Positions 8,841-18,259 of a DNA stretch of 64,000 nucleotides are shown piece by piece (position 1 is the first letter of the stretch; the number at the start of each line of letters is the position of its first letter). This stretch comes from Oceanirhabdus sp942490885. GTDB lineage: Bacteria; Bacillota; Clostridia; Clostridiales; Clostridiaceae. A model generated the notes under the pieces. It was given only the letters and a program-made list of their open reading frames with translations, ran no database searches and was not told where the DNA came from. The stretch is from NCBI GenBank assembly GCA_942490885.1, contig CALNYT010000002.1:496001-560000 (forward strand), read 5' to 3'. Made by a program: the position numbers and the translations under genes.

Positions 8841-9575
8841 ATGAAATCAATATTAAAGAAAGTTGCATTAGCGTCATTAGTCTCAATGACTTTATTGACT
8901 TTTGCATCATGCGGAAATAATTCAAATAATGAAAATAAAGAGGCTGTAAATAATAAAACAAATCAGGAACAGAAAGAAAACAAGGATGTTTCTTGGAACA
9001 AAGAATTAGGTAAATTCATTAATGGTGTTGAAGGAACTGTATTTAATTATTCAGGATTTGCAGAGTTCGGGAAAACTTCGACTGTTAGCTTGGTAAATGA
9101 ATCTTCAGATGAGAAGACAATAATATTTAAGAATGAATATATGGACACGAGCGATGGCGAATCAGGAAAATCAAAAGAAGATCTTCTATCAGAAACAAAA
9201 TACACAATCAAAGAAGATTCAATAATTGAACAGGTCTTTAATGACACTCATAATCCATCAATTATAACAGAATCTATTATTCTTAAGGGTGAACTTAAAA
9301 AGGATTCTAGCTGGGAGCAAGAGGTTGTTATAAATGGAAAGAAACATCAGGCTGTAACAACTATTACGGATGTAAATACTGATGAGAATGGGAAAACTAT
9401 TGTTATTACTGAGACATCTATTGAAGGTGTAGAAGGATATGGAAGTGAGAAATACATAGAACAAAGAGTATACAAAGAAGGAGTAGGCTTAACAGAATTC
9501 TCATGTAACTATCTAATATCAGAAGGATCAACAATGGAATTTGGATATCACATTTTTGAGAAAGATAATAGATAA
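8841..9575 (+). CDS. Lipoprotein of unknown function
   Basis: 244 aa. The signal peptide ends in lipobox TFASC, followed by an Asn/Glu/Lys-rich linker (NNSNNENKEAVNNKTN) usual for membrane-anchored surface proteins, then a ~190-residue beta-rich domain I do not recognise (VSLVNESSDEKTIIFKNEY, ITDVNTDENGKTIVITE). GGAGG at 8828-8832 selects ATG 8841 over the upstream ATG at 8799. It lies just after the two-component operon with its own promoter and terminator, so it may be a regulon member of that system. Confidence 0.75.
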   Translation: MKSILKKVALASLVSMTLLTFASCGNNSNNENKEAVNNKTNQEQKENKDVSWNKELGKFINGVEGTVFNYSGFAEFGKTSTVSLVNESSDEKTIIFKNEYMDTSDGESGKSKEDLLSETKYTIKEDSIIEQVFNDTHNPSIITESIILKGELKKDSSWEQEVVINGKKHQAVTTITDVNTDENGKTIVITETSIEGVEGYGSEKYIEQRVYKEGVGLTEFSCNYLISEGSTMEFGYHIFEKDNR

Positions 9576-9603
9576 TTTAGGAAAATTTAACATTGTTTAA
9601 ACT

Positions 9604-9646
9604 AGCCACTTATTAATTCTCTATAGGAGTTGATAAGTGGTTTTCT
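9604..9646 (+). terminator. Intrinsic terminator
   Basis: CCACTTAT at 9606-9613 pairs with ATAAGTGG at 9633-9640, with further G-U-tolerant pairs inside, followed by a T-rich tail. It ends the lipoprotein transcript. Confidence 0.8.
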
Positions 9647-9739
9647 TGATTTACTTAGAGTAACAAAATAAACATGAAGGTTTTGGGAGGATGGTCGATA
9701 ATAAGATAAATAAGGATAAAAATGGATGGAGGGATTATA

Positions 9740-11473
9740 TTGAAGAGTATAAAAGGAAAAATGGTTTTAGTGTTCTGCAGTATGATTGTAGTATCTGTTT
9801 TAATGGTATCTATTTATGGATATTCTAGAGCAGCGCAGGGAATGAAGGAAGTTGAGGTACAAATTCTATCCGAGAAATTATCAGCTGATATTAACTCAAC
9901 AAAGCGATACATAGATAAATATTTTGGTAACTTGAATATGAAAGATGGCGAGCTTGTTGATGAAAAGGGTAAATACATAAAGGCTCGATATGAGTTAGTA
10001 GATGAGATAAAAAATGATTTAAATGACTATGCAACAATATTTGTTAAAAGAGAGGATGACTTTGAACGAATAATTACGAATATTATGAAAAAAGACGGTG
10101 GTAGAGCTACAGGTACCTTTCTAGGGAAAGATAGTAAGGCTTATGAATATATGGTTAAAGGTGAGAGTTATATTGGAGAAGCTGAAATTCAAGGTGAGGC
10201 ATATCTAACATTATATGAACCAATTAAGGATTCAAAGAACCAGGTTATAGGAATAATTTTTGTTGGTATTTCAAAAATAAATTCAGAACAATTGATTCAT
10301 AGTAATCTTACAGAAATTAAATTAAATTTTATATGCATAGCAATTATAGTGGCAGTAGTTGCTGGTTTAATAAGTTATTTTTATGGGAAAGGGTTAGCAG
10401 ATAAAATTATTGCTGCTATAAACCATACTAAAGAGATTGCAAAATATGATTTATCTAATGATGTACCAGAAGAATTCTTTAACAGAAAGGATGAGATTGG
10501 AGAGTTAGCAAAAGCAGTACAGGCAATTGTGGTTAGTCTAAGAAACCTAATTAATGAAGTTAATATGGCTTCTGGAAATCTTTCCAGTTCATCTAAGGAA
10601 TTAGCAGCAAATTCTCAGCAATCTAAAATATCTATTGGAGAGGTAAGCAATATTGTTGGGGATATATCGCAGGGAGCAATGGATCAGGCACAAAATACAT
10701 ACGCTGGATCAGAGCGGTTATTGCAACTTGGCGAATTAATTGATACGGAGCAGGATTATCTTGATGATCTTATGAGGCTTTCGAAAAGTGTTAATAATCT
10801 TGTTGATGAAGGATTAAAGGATATTAATAACTTATCTAATAAAACAGAAGAGAGTAGCATGGCAATATCTAAGATATATGAAAGAATAATGAAAACAAAT
10901 GATAATTCTTCTAAGATAAATCAGGCAAGTAATTTGATTGCATCAATTGCTGAACAAACAAATTTATTAGCATTGAATGCAGCTATAGAAGCAGCAAGGG
11001 CTGGAGAACACGGAAGAGGATTTGCCGTGGTTGCAGATGAGGTAAGGAAATTAGCAGAAGAATCTACTAAATCTACAAAAGTAATTGAGGAGATGGTAAG
11101 GACTTTACAACAGGACTCGCAATCAGCTGTAGAAATAATGGATCAAGTTAAGCAAATTATACTAGATCAGAGCGAGAGTGTTGTTAAAGCAGGCAATAAG
11201 TATGATGAAATTGCTAAAGCAACACAAAATACAGAGAAGGCAGTAAATATACTAAAAGATACGGGTATACAAATTAAAGAAATGAAAAATGATACAGGAG
11301 AAATGTTAGAGAGTCTATCAGCTGTAGCAGAAGAAAATGCAGCAAGTGCAGAAGAGACTAATGCATTTATAGAAGAGCAAGCAGCTGCAATAGAAGAAAT
11401 TGCAAATTCTAGTGATGGACTTTTGGAACTATCTGAAAAATTACATGGTTTGATTAGAAGATTTAAATTATAG
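9740..11473 (+). CDS. Methyl-accepting chemotaxis protein with single Cache domain
   Basis: About 577 aa. TM1 is at residues ~7-25, then an extracellular Cache-type ligand domain (GTFLGKDSKAYEYMVKGES, YLTLYEPIKDSKNQVIGIIFVGI), TM2 near 195-215, HAMP, and a signalling hairpin with the invariant tip IAEQTNLLALNAAIEAARAGE around residues 400-425. It transmits ligand state to CheA/CheW at the cell pole. TTG 9740 is preferred: GAGGG at 9729-9733 is 6 nt upstream, whereas the in-frame ATG at 9722 lies before the ribosome site. The C-terminus is not followed by a CheR-docking pentapeptide that I can see. Confidence 0.93.
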   Translation: MKSIKGKMVLVFCSMIVVSVLMVSIYGYSRAAQGMKEVEVQILSEKLSADINSTKRYIDKYFGNLNMKDGELVDEKGKYIKARYELVDEIKNDLNDYATIFVKREDDFERIITNIMKKDGGRATGTFLGKDSKAYEYMVKGESYIGEAEIQGEAYLTLYEPIKDSKNQVIGIIFVGISKINSEQLIHSNLTEIKLNFICIAIIVAVVAGLISYFYGKGLADKIIAAINHTKEIAKYDLSNDVPEEFFNRKDEIGELAKAVQAIVVSLRNLINEVNMASGNLSSSSKELAANSQQSKISIGEVSNIVGDISQGAMDQAQNTYAGSERLLQLGELIDTEQDYLDDLMRLSKSVNNLVDEGLKDINNLSNKTEESSMAISKIYERIMKTNDNSSKINQASNLIASIAEQTNLLALNAAIEAARAGEHGRGFAVVADEVRKLAEESTKSTKVIEEMVRTLQQDSQSAVEIMDQVKQIILDQSESVVKAGNKYDEIAKATQNTEKAVNILKDTGIQIKEMKNDTGEMLESLSAVAEENAASAEETNAFIEEQAAAIEEIANSSDGLLELSEKLHGLIRRFKL

Positions 11474-11506
11474 AAAGACAGTCAGGGGACAGCCAAGGCA
11501 CAGCTA

Positions 11507-11552
11507 GGGGACGGTTCATTAATTCTTTTATAAGAATTAATGAACCGTCCCC
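11507..11552. repeat. REP-like palindrome, copy 3
   Basis: Arms GGGGACGGTTCATTAATTC and complement, tip TTTTAT, 34 bp after the chemotaxis-receptor stop. The left flank shows degenerate GGGGACAGC units (11484-11506). Confidence 0.95.
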
Positions 11553-11805
11553 TATTTCTAATTATAGAATATCCATAAGTTGGATTTTTAGATTGTTTTT
11601 AACAGTATTCCTTGCTTCATTAAGAAACATTCCATTTTAATCCACAAGGATTCCTTGATAGAAAAATAATCAGTAAATTTTATGTAACAAGTATTTATAT
11701 GCAATTATAAACTTGTTATACTATTTGTGTAAATAAAGATAAAAAATAAGATTTTACACCAGAAATAGTATAAAAATATAAGTGAATATTAACTGGAGGA
11801 GAGAT
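11553..11805. other. Intergenic region after REP copy 3
   Basis: AT-rich. It holds a plausible -10 (TATACT near 11717) for the gene at 11806. I see no ORF, hairpin or RNA gene in it. Confidence 0.4.
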
Positions 11806-12783
11806 ATGAAATATTTATTTTGGGATTTGAGTGAAGTTGAGTATAAATGTTGGAAAGAGGTATTGAGTTTTTGTCTGAGAAAGAGTGACATGTACAAGAT
11901 AGGACATGTAATGAAAGAAAAAAATTGGATTCAAGGAGTTAAATTATATTCTATTGATTCATTAAATACTCCTAAAGATAAGGATATGGTGTGGAATTAT
12001 ATATTTGAATACTCTTTAAAGAATTCATATGAATTTATTTTTCAGTATGAATTGAATGAAAAATCAGAATGGCTAAAAAATGAATTAAAAAAAATAGATG
12101 GGTTGAGTATTAGTAAGCCTATAGATATAGACAAACGTGATATTATAATGTGTTACGGTAAGATGAGTGAAGAAATTAGGAATTTAGCTAAAAAAATAGT
12201 TGAAATAGGCTTCTTATCTTTTGATGAATACGATTGGGACCTAGAACTGATAGATATTAAGTTAGATAGAAGACTCTTCAAAAAAGCTAATATTAGAAGG
12301 GTTTGCAATGGTAGAGGATATGTAGCAACAGAATTAACTGAAGATGAGATAGATGAATTTAATAAATTGGGATATGTGATTAATGAGATTGTTGAATATA
12401 AACATAGGGTTACTGTATGTGAAAAACTAAATGAAGAATATATAAACATAATAGAAGAAGAGGCGGAGAAGGTAAATAATGAAGAGGTAGCAGATCTTAT
12501 GGGAATAAAGACGTTTGATGGAGAGCGTCAAATTCTTTTCACAGATCTTAAGCATAGATTTATGATGTGTATAAATGAAGTGGAGATGAGCGAAATCCAA
12601 AATAATAAAATGGATACATCAAAATGGAATCTAATAAGTGAAAAAGAGGAGTATACAGCACCAAATGATTATTTATTAGTAAGAGATAGAATAAACCTTT
12701 CTTTCAATGATATGAAATTAGGTACTGAAGGAATAAAAGAAGCTGTAAATAAATTTTTTTCTAGGCTTAACGAAAATAAGTAG
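11806..12783 (+). CDS. Protein of unknown function
   Basis: 325 aa, cytoplasmic (no signal peptide or membrane helix), acidic and Lys/Glu-rich. I recognise no family. Seen: an aromatic N-terminus (YLFWDLSEVEYKCWKEV), a Cys-containing middle (RRVCNGRGYVATELTEDEI) and a helical C-terminus. The ATG at 11806 follows GGAGGAGAG at 11795-11803; a GTG at 11782 precedes that ribosome site and is unlikely. It lies upstream of the DUF4132 gene, but a REP palindrome and about 370 bp separate them, so a shared role is not supported. Confidence 0.7.
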   Translation: MKYLFWDLSEVEYKCWKEVLSFCLRKSDMYKIGHVMKEKNWIQGVKLYSIDSLNTPKDKDMVWNYIFEYSLKNSYEFIFQYELNEKSEWLKNELKKIDGLSISKPIDIDKRDIIMCYGKMSEEIRNLAKKIVEIGFLSFDEYDWDLELIDIKLDRRLFKKANIRRVCNGRGYVATELTEDEIDEFNKLGYVINEIVEYKHRVTVCEKLNEEYINIIEEEAEKVNNEEVADLMGIKTFDGERQILFTDLKHRFMMCINEVEMSEIQNNKMDTSKWNLISEKEEYTAPNDYLLVRDRINLSFNDMKLGTEGIKEAVNKFFSRLNENK

Positions 12784-12822
12784 ATAGTACAAGCTACAAG
12801 TTAGGGCGAATGAGGACAAACG

Positions 12823-12867
12823 GGGGACGGTTCATGAATTTATTAAAAGAATTCATGAACCGTCCCC
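12823..12867. repeat. REP-like palindrome, copy 4
   Basis: The core matches copy 1 (CATGAATT arms). Its left flank has GGACAAAC. Its right flank has tandem GTTTTACCCTAA-type 12-bp units (12870-12896), another flavour of the flanking unit seen at other copies. Confidence 0.95.
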
Positions 12868-13150
12868 TAAGTTTTACCCTAAGTTTTACCCTATGTTTAT
12901 TTTGGAAATACGAAGATAAGTTCTTAAAAAAGGTTTTAAAAATATTTATTCCATGTTAGTATAGTACATAAGTAATATATTGTATTTACTGATTAATTTT
13001 TAGGTATATGAAATAATATTACAAGTAAAATGGGCTAGTAAAATTACTAGTTATTTTTTAGATACCTTAAATGGAGTTATATATTGTGGCATAGGATGAA
13101 ATATTATGTGAATATGTACATAAGTTAAACAAAGAGAGGAGAAAATACAA
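12868..13150. other. Intergenic region upstream of the DUF4132 gene
   Basis: Besides the short tandem units next to REP copy 4 it is plain AT-rich DNA, presumably holding the promoter of the 13151 gene. I see no convincing -35/-10 pair, hairpin or ORF. Confidence 0.4.
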
Positions 13151-16100
13151 ATGATATTTGAAGAAAAGGGTTATGAGAAGGTAATGAGATTATATGAAGA
13201 AGTAGGCTTTGATGAGAAAGAAATTGAGGTGATTGAAGCATTTCTCGAAGGAAAGGTAGATAGAGCTGTAGTAAAAGCAAATATAGATAAAGAGTTTACG
13301 GATAAACAGATATCACAGTTTAAGTATAATGTTGAGTCAATCCTTGAAGTGTATCGAGCAAATGAAGAAAAGTTTTATAAGTATTTGTTTATTACTTATT
13401 GTGTATTAGGAGATAAATTTTATGATGTATGGTATGTGACACGATTATGTGATAAGTCTACGAAGGCTTATAAAATATCACTTGAAAGTGGAATACCATT
13501 TGAAGCATATATTATATATCAAGCAAGAGAACTTATATATGGTTATGGAGAATATTACAAAAGTAAAGGATTTGAGTTTAGTTATATATATAAGAATCAC
13601 CACTCAGAATTCATGAAAGCATTGTTGTCAGTTCAAGATAATAAAGTACAAGCTATATTGACTATGATTATGCTCATGGAAGATAAAAATGGAATTTCAG
13701 GTAACATGCTAGATGGAAAGTATAATGGAATAATAAATGAGTATTTATTCTATGCTATAAGAGAAGGCATTTCTCCAAATGGTACTGATAGGGATGTAGA
13801 GGATGCCATAGATTATATTACTGGTAAAACAGAGGTATTTCCAAAGAACTTAAAGTTTGATTTAGAAAGAGATAATAATAGAATATTGTTTGCTTTATGT
13901 TACAATCTAAGAACTTTAGTAGTATGTGAAAGAACAATGGAGTTGTTGTTTAGTTGGTGTAGTAAGGCTACTCTTTCAACACTTCATGATTATATAGATG
14001 AGGGGTTATCTTACAACAATAGACATAAGCAAAGAGCAATGGATGAGGTATATGAATTATGTAAAGGTAGCAATTTAAGAAAGAAAGCATTTTTAAAATG
14101 GATATCATATGAGATAATGGACGGCTACAACTCTTTTTATAGCGATGATCTAGAAAAATATTATAAGCTTGATAAGGAAATATTTAAAGAAGCTACAGCT
14201 GAAGCAGATGACACATATAAAATAATCATGGTAAATGAGCTAATAAAAGATGAAAAAGGAGCAGAATATAAAGATTATATTGAACACTATCTTGCAAATC
14301 AATTAAATGAGTTTATGAGTCAGGAGAGCTTTGAACAGAAGGATATTGATGCTTTCAAGGATTATAAGAAAGGAAAGATAGAGCTAGAAAAAATTAAACT
14401 TCCAAAGGGTTTCAGAAACAGATATTTATATTCTAATAAGAGAAAGTTATGTTATTCAGTGGGTATCTTGAGAAGAATGGGAACAGACGATAGATTAAAT
14501 AGAATTATGAAATATTTAACTTTATTAGCGATTAATAATACTCATCTTGTATATACTTTAGTTGAAAATATTACACAAGAAGAGTGTGGATCATACATTA
14601 ACAAATTTATTGATATATGTAAGAACAGTGAAGTTGATGAAGTCTATATATATGCGTTACTTTTCACTATCCTAGGTGATCAGGATGATAGAGCTGACAT
14701 ATGTAAGCAAATAAAGCGGGAAATAAATTCTACAACTAAAGATAAGATTACAGTTTTATGTGAGTCATTTAAATATTGTCAAGTGTTAGGAAAAGAGGCT
14801 TTACTAGAGTTTACAGGAAAAATAATAAATGAGAAAAGTGATGGAAGTATAAAGAATGTTTATGAAAAGATGCTGAAAGCTGCTATGGAAGAGAGTGCAA
14901 AAGGGGTAAATGAACAGGTTATATTATCTCTAACGAAATATGGTGCAGGAAAGCAAATTGCTATGGATATGCTGGAAAGTAAAAAAGCATCGGCAAGAGA
15001 AGTGGCAGTTGATGTGCTTTTATCTATGCTTGATGATGAAATTAAAGAGAAATTCGCTTCAATGGTAGAAGGGGAGAAGAGTTCAAAAGTAAAGAATAAG
15101 ATACTTGAAGCATTAGGTAGAACAGAAGATGTTGGACAATCAGGAAACTCTGGTGATGGAGAGTTATCTATAGATAAGTATTGTGAAAAGCAAATAAATA
15201 AAAATAAGACAACCAAGATTAAGTGGATTGATAGAGATAATATGCCAAGGATTAGATATGTTGGTAGTGAAGAAGAGATAAGTGAAGTAGTATACAAACA
15301 TCTCTTTATAACATATAGCGATACAGAAGGAATAGCATTAAATGATGAAGGTGAAAAGATTGCTTCATACATAAATAGAGAGGACCTTGAAAATGCTGCG
15401 TTCTCACTTCTGAACCTTTGGCTGAATGATGGTGCTGAGGCAAAGAAAAAGTGGGTATTAATATTTACAGCTATATATGGAGATAGAAGAACAATCAATC
15501 TTCTACAGAAAAAAATTAAAGAGTGGCCTGATGCATCAAGAGGAACTATGGCAACATATGCTGTGAAGGCTCTTGGACTTAATGGAAGTGATGAAGCTTT
15601 ACTATTTCTTGATGGATTGAGTAGAAAATTCAAATTTAAGCAGGTTAAAAAGGCTGCTGGGGAAGCATTAGAGATTGCAGCTAAAGAACTAAACATTCAT
15701 CCAGAGGAACTTTCTGATAGGTTGATACCAACACTAGGGTTTGATGAGAGTGGAGAGCAAGTATTTGATTATGGACATAGAAAGTTTAAGGTGAGCTTAT
15801 CAAATGAACTTAATCTTGAGGTTTATAATGAAGATGGAAAGCTGCTTAAGAATTTACCCGCTGTAGGTAAAAATGATGATGCAGAAATGGCGACGAAGGC
15901 AAGAGATGAGTTTAAGGCATTGAAAAAACAACTTAAGAATGTTGTGGAGATTCAAAGGGATAGATTAGAACTTGCCTTATCTGTTAATAGAAAGTGGACA
16001 GCTGAGAAATGGAAGAAGCTTTTTGTTGATAATAATATAATGCATAAATTTGCTACAGGGCTTATTTGGGGGGCTTATGATGGAGAAGAATTAAAAGATA

Positions 16101-16756
16101 GTTTTAGATATATGGAAGATGGGACTTTCAATACCTATGATGAGGAAGAATTCCTTATGGATGAACAGAAGGACAAGTATGGGGACAGAGCATTTATAGG
16201 TTTGGTACATCCTATAGAATTGGAAGAAGATGTGCTTGAACAATGGAAAGAACAACTTGAAGATTATGAAGTGGAACAACCTTTACTTCAACTTCATAGA
16301 GAAATATTTAAAGTAACAGAAGAAGAAATTAAGAGAATGACAATAGAAAGATTTGCAGGATTCAATATGAATGGAATATCACTTCTTGGAAAATTATCGA
16401 AATTTCAATGGGAAAAAGGAAGTATTCAAGATGGTGGTGGATATGATACTTTCTATAAGGAGATTGGAGAAATCGGAGTACAGCTTAATATGAGTGGTCT
16501 ATGGGTTGGAATGAGTGCATATGACGCCGAAGAGGCTATGGTATTTGAATATGTATTTTATAAAGCAGGAAAAGTTCAAAGAGGAAGCTATGTGTATGAC
16601 GATGTAAGTAAAAATACTGTGATAAACCCAAAGGATGTTCCAGCAAGAATCTTCAGTGAGATAGCTTATGATTTAAGCAAAGTAACTGAAAAATGTGTTG
16701 AGAGAGATGAGAATTGGAAGAAACATGGCCAATATAGCAGGATGAAATTATCTTAG
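13151..16756 (+). CDS. DUF4132 protein, YehI/MolR-like
   Basis: 1201 aa, soluble. The N-terminal ~900 residues are helical with HEAT-like repeats (EVAVDVLLSMLDDEIKEK, ATYAVKALGLNGSDEALLFL, KKAAGEALEIAAKEL). The C-terminal domain is DUF4132: WTAEKWKKLFVDNNIMHKF, LIWGAYD, FIGLVHPIEL and FNMNGISLLGKL. This family includes E. coli YehI (once called MolR). In E. coli it is encoded with yehL, yehM, yehP and yehQ; here the same partners follow from 17147. It probably serves as the large scaffold or effector of that module; the biochemical activity is unknown. The start follows GAGAGGAG. A MITE-like repeat separates it from the MoxR gene. Confidence 0.85.
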   Translation: MIFEEKGYEKVMRLYEEVGFDEKEIEVIEAFLEGKVDRAVVKANIDKEFTDKQISQFKYNVESILEVYRANEEKFYKYLFITYCVLGDKFYDVWYVTRLCDKSTKAYKISLESGIPFEAYIIYQARELIYGYGEYYKSKGFEFSYIYKNHHSEFMKALLSVQDNKVQAILTMIMLMEDKNGISGNMLDGKYNGIINEYLFYAIREGISPNGTDRDVEDAIDYITGKTEVFPKNLKFDLERDNNRILFALCYNLRTLVVCERTMELLFSWCSKATLSTLHDYIDEGLSYNNRHKQRAMDEVYELCKGSNLRKKAFLKWISYEIMDGYNSFYSDDLEKYYKLDKEIFKEATAEADDTYKIIMVNELIKDEKGAEYKDYIEHYLANQLNEFMSQESFEQKDIDAFKDYKKGKIELEKIKLPKGFRNRYLYSNKRKLCYSVGILRRMGTDDRLNRIMKYLTLLAINNTHLVYTLVENITQEECGSYINKFIDICKNSEVDEVYIYALLFTILGDQDDRADICKQIKREINSTTKDKITVLCESFKYCQVLGKEALLEFTGKIINEKSDGSIKNVYEKMLKAAMEESAKGVNEQVILSLTKYGAGKQIAMDMLESKKASAREVAVDVLLSMLDDEIKEKFASMVEGEKSSKVKNKILEALGRTEDVGQSGNSGDGELSIDKYCEKQINKNKTTKIKWIDRDNMPRIRYVGSEEEISEVVYKHLFITYSDTEGIALNDEGEKIASYINREDLENAAFSLLNLWLNDGAEAKKKWVLIFTAIYGDRRTINLLQKKIKEWPDASRGTMATYAVKALGLNGSDEALLFLDGLSRKFKFKQVKKAAGEALEIAAKELNIHPEELSDRLIPTLGFDESGEQVFDYGHRKFKVSLSNELNLEVYNEDGKLLKNLPAVGKNDDAEMATKARDEFKALKKQLKNVVEIQRDRLELALSVNRKWTAEKWKKLFVDNNIMHKFATGLIWGAYDGEELKDSFRYMEDGTFNTYDEEEFLMDEQKDKYGDRAFIGLVHPIELEEDVLEQWKEQLEDYEVEQPLLQLHREIFKVTEEEIKRMTIERFAGFNMNGISLLGKLSKFQWEKGSIQDGGGYDTFYKEIGEIGVQLNMSGLWVGMSAYDAEEAMVFEYVFYKAGKVQRGSYVYDDVSKNTVINPKDVPARIFSEIAYDLSKVTEKCVERDENWKKHGQYSRMKLS

Positions 16757-16775
16757 AAGATATTAAATAGATGTA

Positions 16776-17080
16776 TAATAGAGAAACTTTGCGAAGCAAA
16801 TTCAAAGAAAAAAGAACAGAGAACAAAGAACAAATGTGGAGGATTTTTTTCCTTTCGTCAGAAAATCTTTATTATAAGAAATAATAAATAATAAATGGTG
16901 ATAGTTTTTAGAGTTGAAAGCTATTGATAGTATGAAAGATTTAATAATAGAAGAAATATTTATTGTCTATGGAAATAAACAATATAATTTTTTCTGACCA
17001 TCAGGAAGAAAAATAACCATATTTGTTCTCTGTTCTTTATTATTTGTTCTTTGCTCCTGCGGCGCAATAGTTTCTTATTA
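16776..17080. mobile_element. MITE-like element with ~90-bp imperfect terminal inverted repeats
   Basis: The left arm (16776-16868) begins TAATAGAGAAACTTTGCG and contains GAACAGAGAACAAAGAAC. The right arm (about 16990-17080) is its imperfect inverse, ending GCGCAATAGTTTCTTATTA. Both arms share an inner CAGAAAA block. There is no coding sequence inside. A shorter relative at 23733 lies on the other side of the MoxR-SWIM genes. I see no clear target-site duplication. Confidence 0.75.
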
Positions 17081-17146
17081 TGCAGCAATAAATGAAATAA
17101 TTATGTTTAAAGATACAACACAAAAAGAAATTCAAGGAGTGAAAAA

Positions 17147-18259
17147 ATGAACCAGAGAATACTAAGACCTCCAGCAGAGGAACTATATAAAAAAGAATTA
17201 GAAGCATTGGAAAGTTTTTATAATGAGACAAAGCCAGCCAATTGGAGATTATCCCCAAGAGCAGTTAGGGATTTTATAATTGGTAGGGATGAACCTATAG
17301 AGTTCAATGGTGAAAAGATAGAGATTAAGAAGAAGTTCTATGGGGATGATGCACTTATCGAAAGGTGTATTGTTACATTAGCTGGTAACAGGGGACTGAT
17401 GTTAGTTGGTGAGCCTGGTACTGCTAAGAGTATGCTCAGTGAACTTTTAAGTGCGGCTATATCAGGAGATAGTAGCAATACTATTCAAGGAACTGCAGGC
17501 ACTACAGAGGATATGGTTAAATATTCATGGAACTATGCCATGTTATTGTCTGATGGACCAAGCAGAAATTCATTAATAGCATCACCCTTGATGAAAGGTA
17601 TGGAAGTGGGATCTCTTGCAAGAGTTGAGGAGATAACTAGATGTCCTTCTGAGATACAAGATAGTTTGATAAGTATAATGAGTGATAAGGTACTTAACAT
17701 TCCTGAGCTTGGGAATGAGGGGGTTGTGTATGCAAAGCCAGGATTTAATGTTATTGCAACTGCAAACATAAGAGATAAAGGTGTAAATGATATGAGTAGT
17801 GCCCTAAAGAGAAGATTCAACTTCGAAACTGTTTTCCCAGTAAGCAATATTTCTCTTGAGATGGAAATAATAGAAAAGGAATCTGAAAAATACCTTAAGG
17901 ATAATAATATTGATATGATTGTGGATAAGAGTGCTGCTGAGATTCTAGCAGTTACATTCCATGAGCTGAGAGAAGGAATATCAAGTGATGGAGCAAGAAT
18001 TGAAAAGATGGATGCGGTAATGAGTACTGCAGAGGCTGTATCTGTATATATACAGACAGCGCTTGGAGCATATTACTATGGTGATGGAAAGATAACAATG
18101 GATAGGGTTGTACAGAATGTTATGGGTGCAGTGGTAAAAGAGAATAGAGAAGATGTTGGAAAGTTAAAGAATTACTTCTCATCAGTTATTAAGGAAAGAA
18201 GCAAGAAAGAGGGCGAAGCATGGAAAGAGTACTACAATGCGAAGAGCTGGATAAAATAG
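17147..18259 (+). CDS. MoxR-family AAA+ ATPase, YehL-like
   Basis: 370 aa. Walker A is GEPGTAKS (residues 88-95). The Walker B region, SLARVEEITRCPSEIQD, has VEEI where most MoxR proteins have DEI. Sensor 1 is NVIATANIRD and the arginine-finger region is ALKRRFNFE. MoxR ATPases work with VWA partners as ATP-driven remodelling or insertion chaperones; the VWA gene is two genes downstream. AAGGAGTG precedes the ATG. The 3' end overlaps the DUF5682 gene by 40 nt, so the two are tightly coupled. First gene of the four-gene block that follows the MITE-like repeat. Confidence 0.92.
   Translation: MNQRILRPPAEELYKKELEALESFYNETKPANWRLSPRAVRDFIIGRDEPIEFNGEKIEIKKKFYGDDALIERCIVTLAGNRGLMLVGEPGTAKSMLSELLSAAISGDSSNTIQGTAGTTEDMVKYSWNYAMLLSDGPSRNSLIASPLMKGMEVGSLARVEEITRCPSEIQDSLISIMSDKVLNIPELGNEGVVYAKPGFNVIATANIRDKGVNDMSSALKRRFNFETVFPVSNISLEMEIIEKESEKYLKDNNIDMIVDKSAAEILAVTFHELREGISSDGARIEKMDAVMSTAEAVSVYIQTALGAYYYGDGKITMDRVVQNVMGAVVKENREDVGKLKNYFSSVIKERSKKEGEAWKEYYNAKSWIK

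Noticed and set aside
14860..15696. Long open frame on the minus strand inside the DUF4132 gene (278 codons)
   Set aside because: Low-complexity Ser/Phe/Leu-rich translation, no ribosome site, and it mirrors a well-supported plus-strand gene; a shadow of AT-rich coding DNA.
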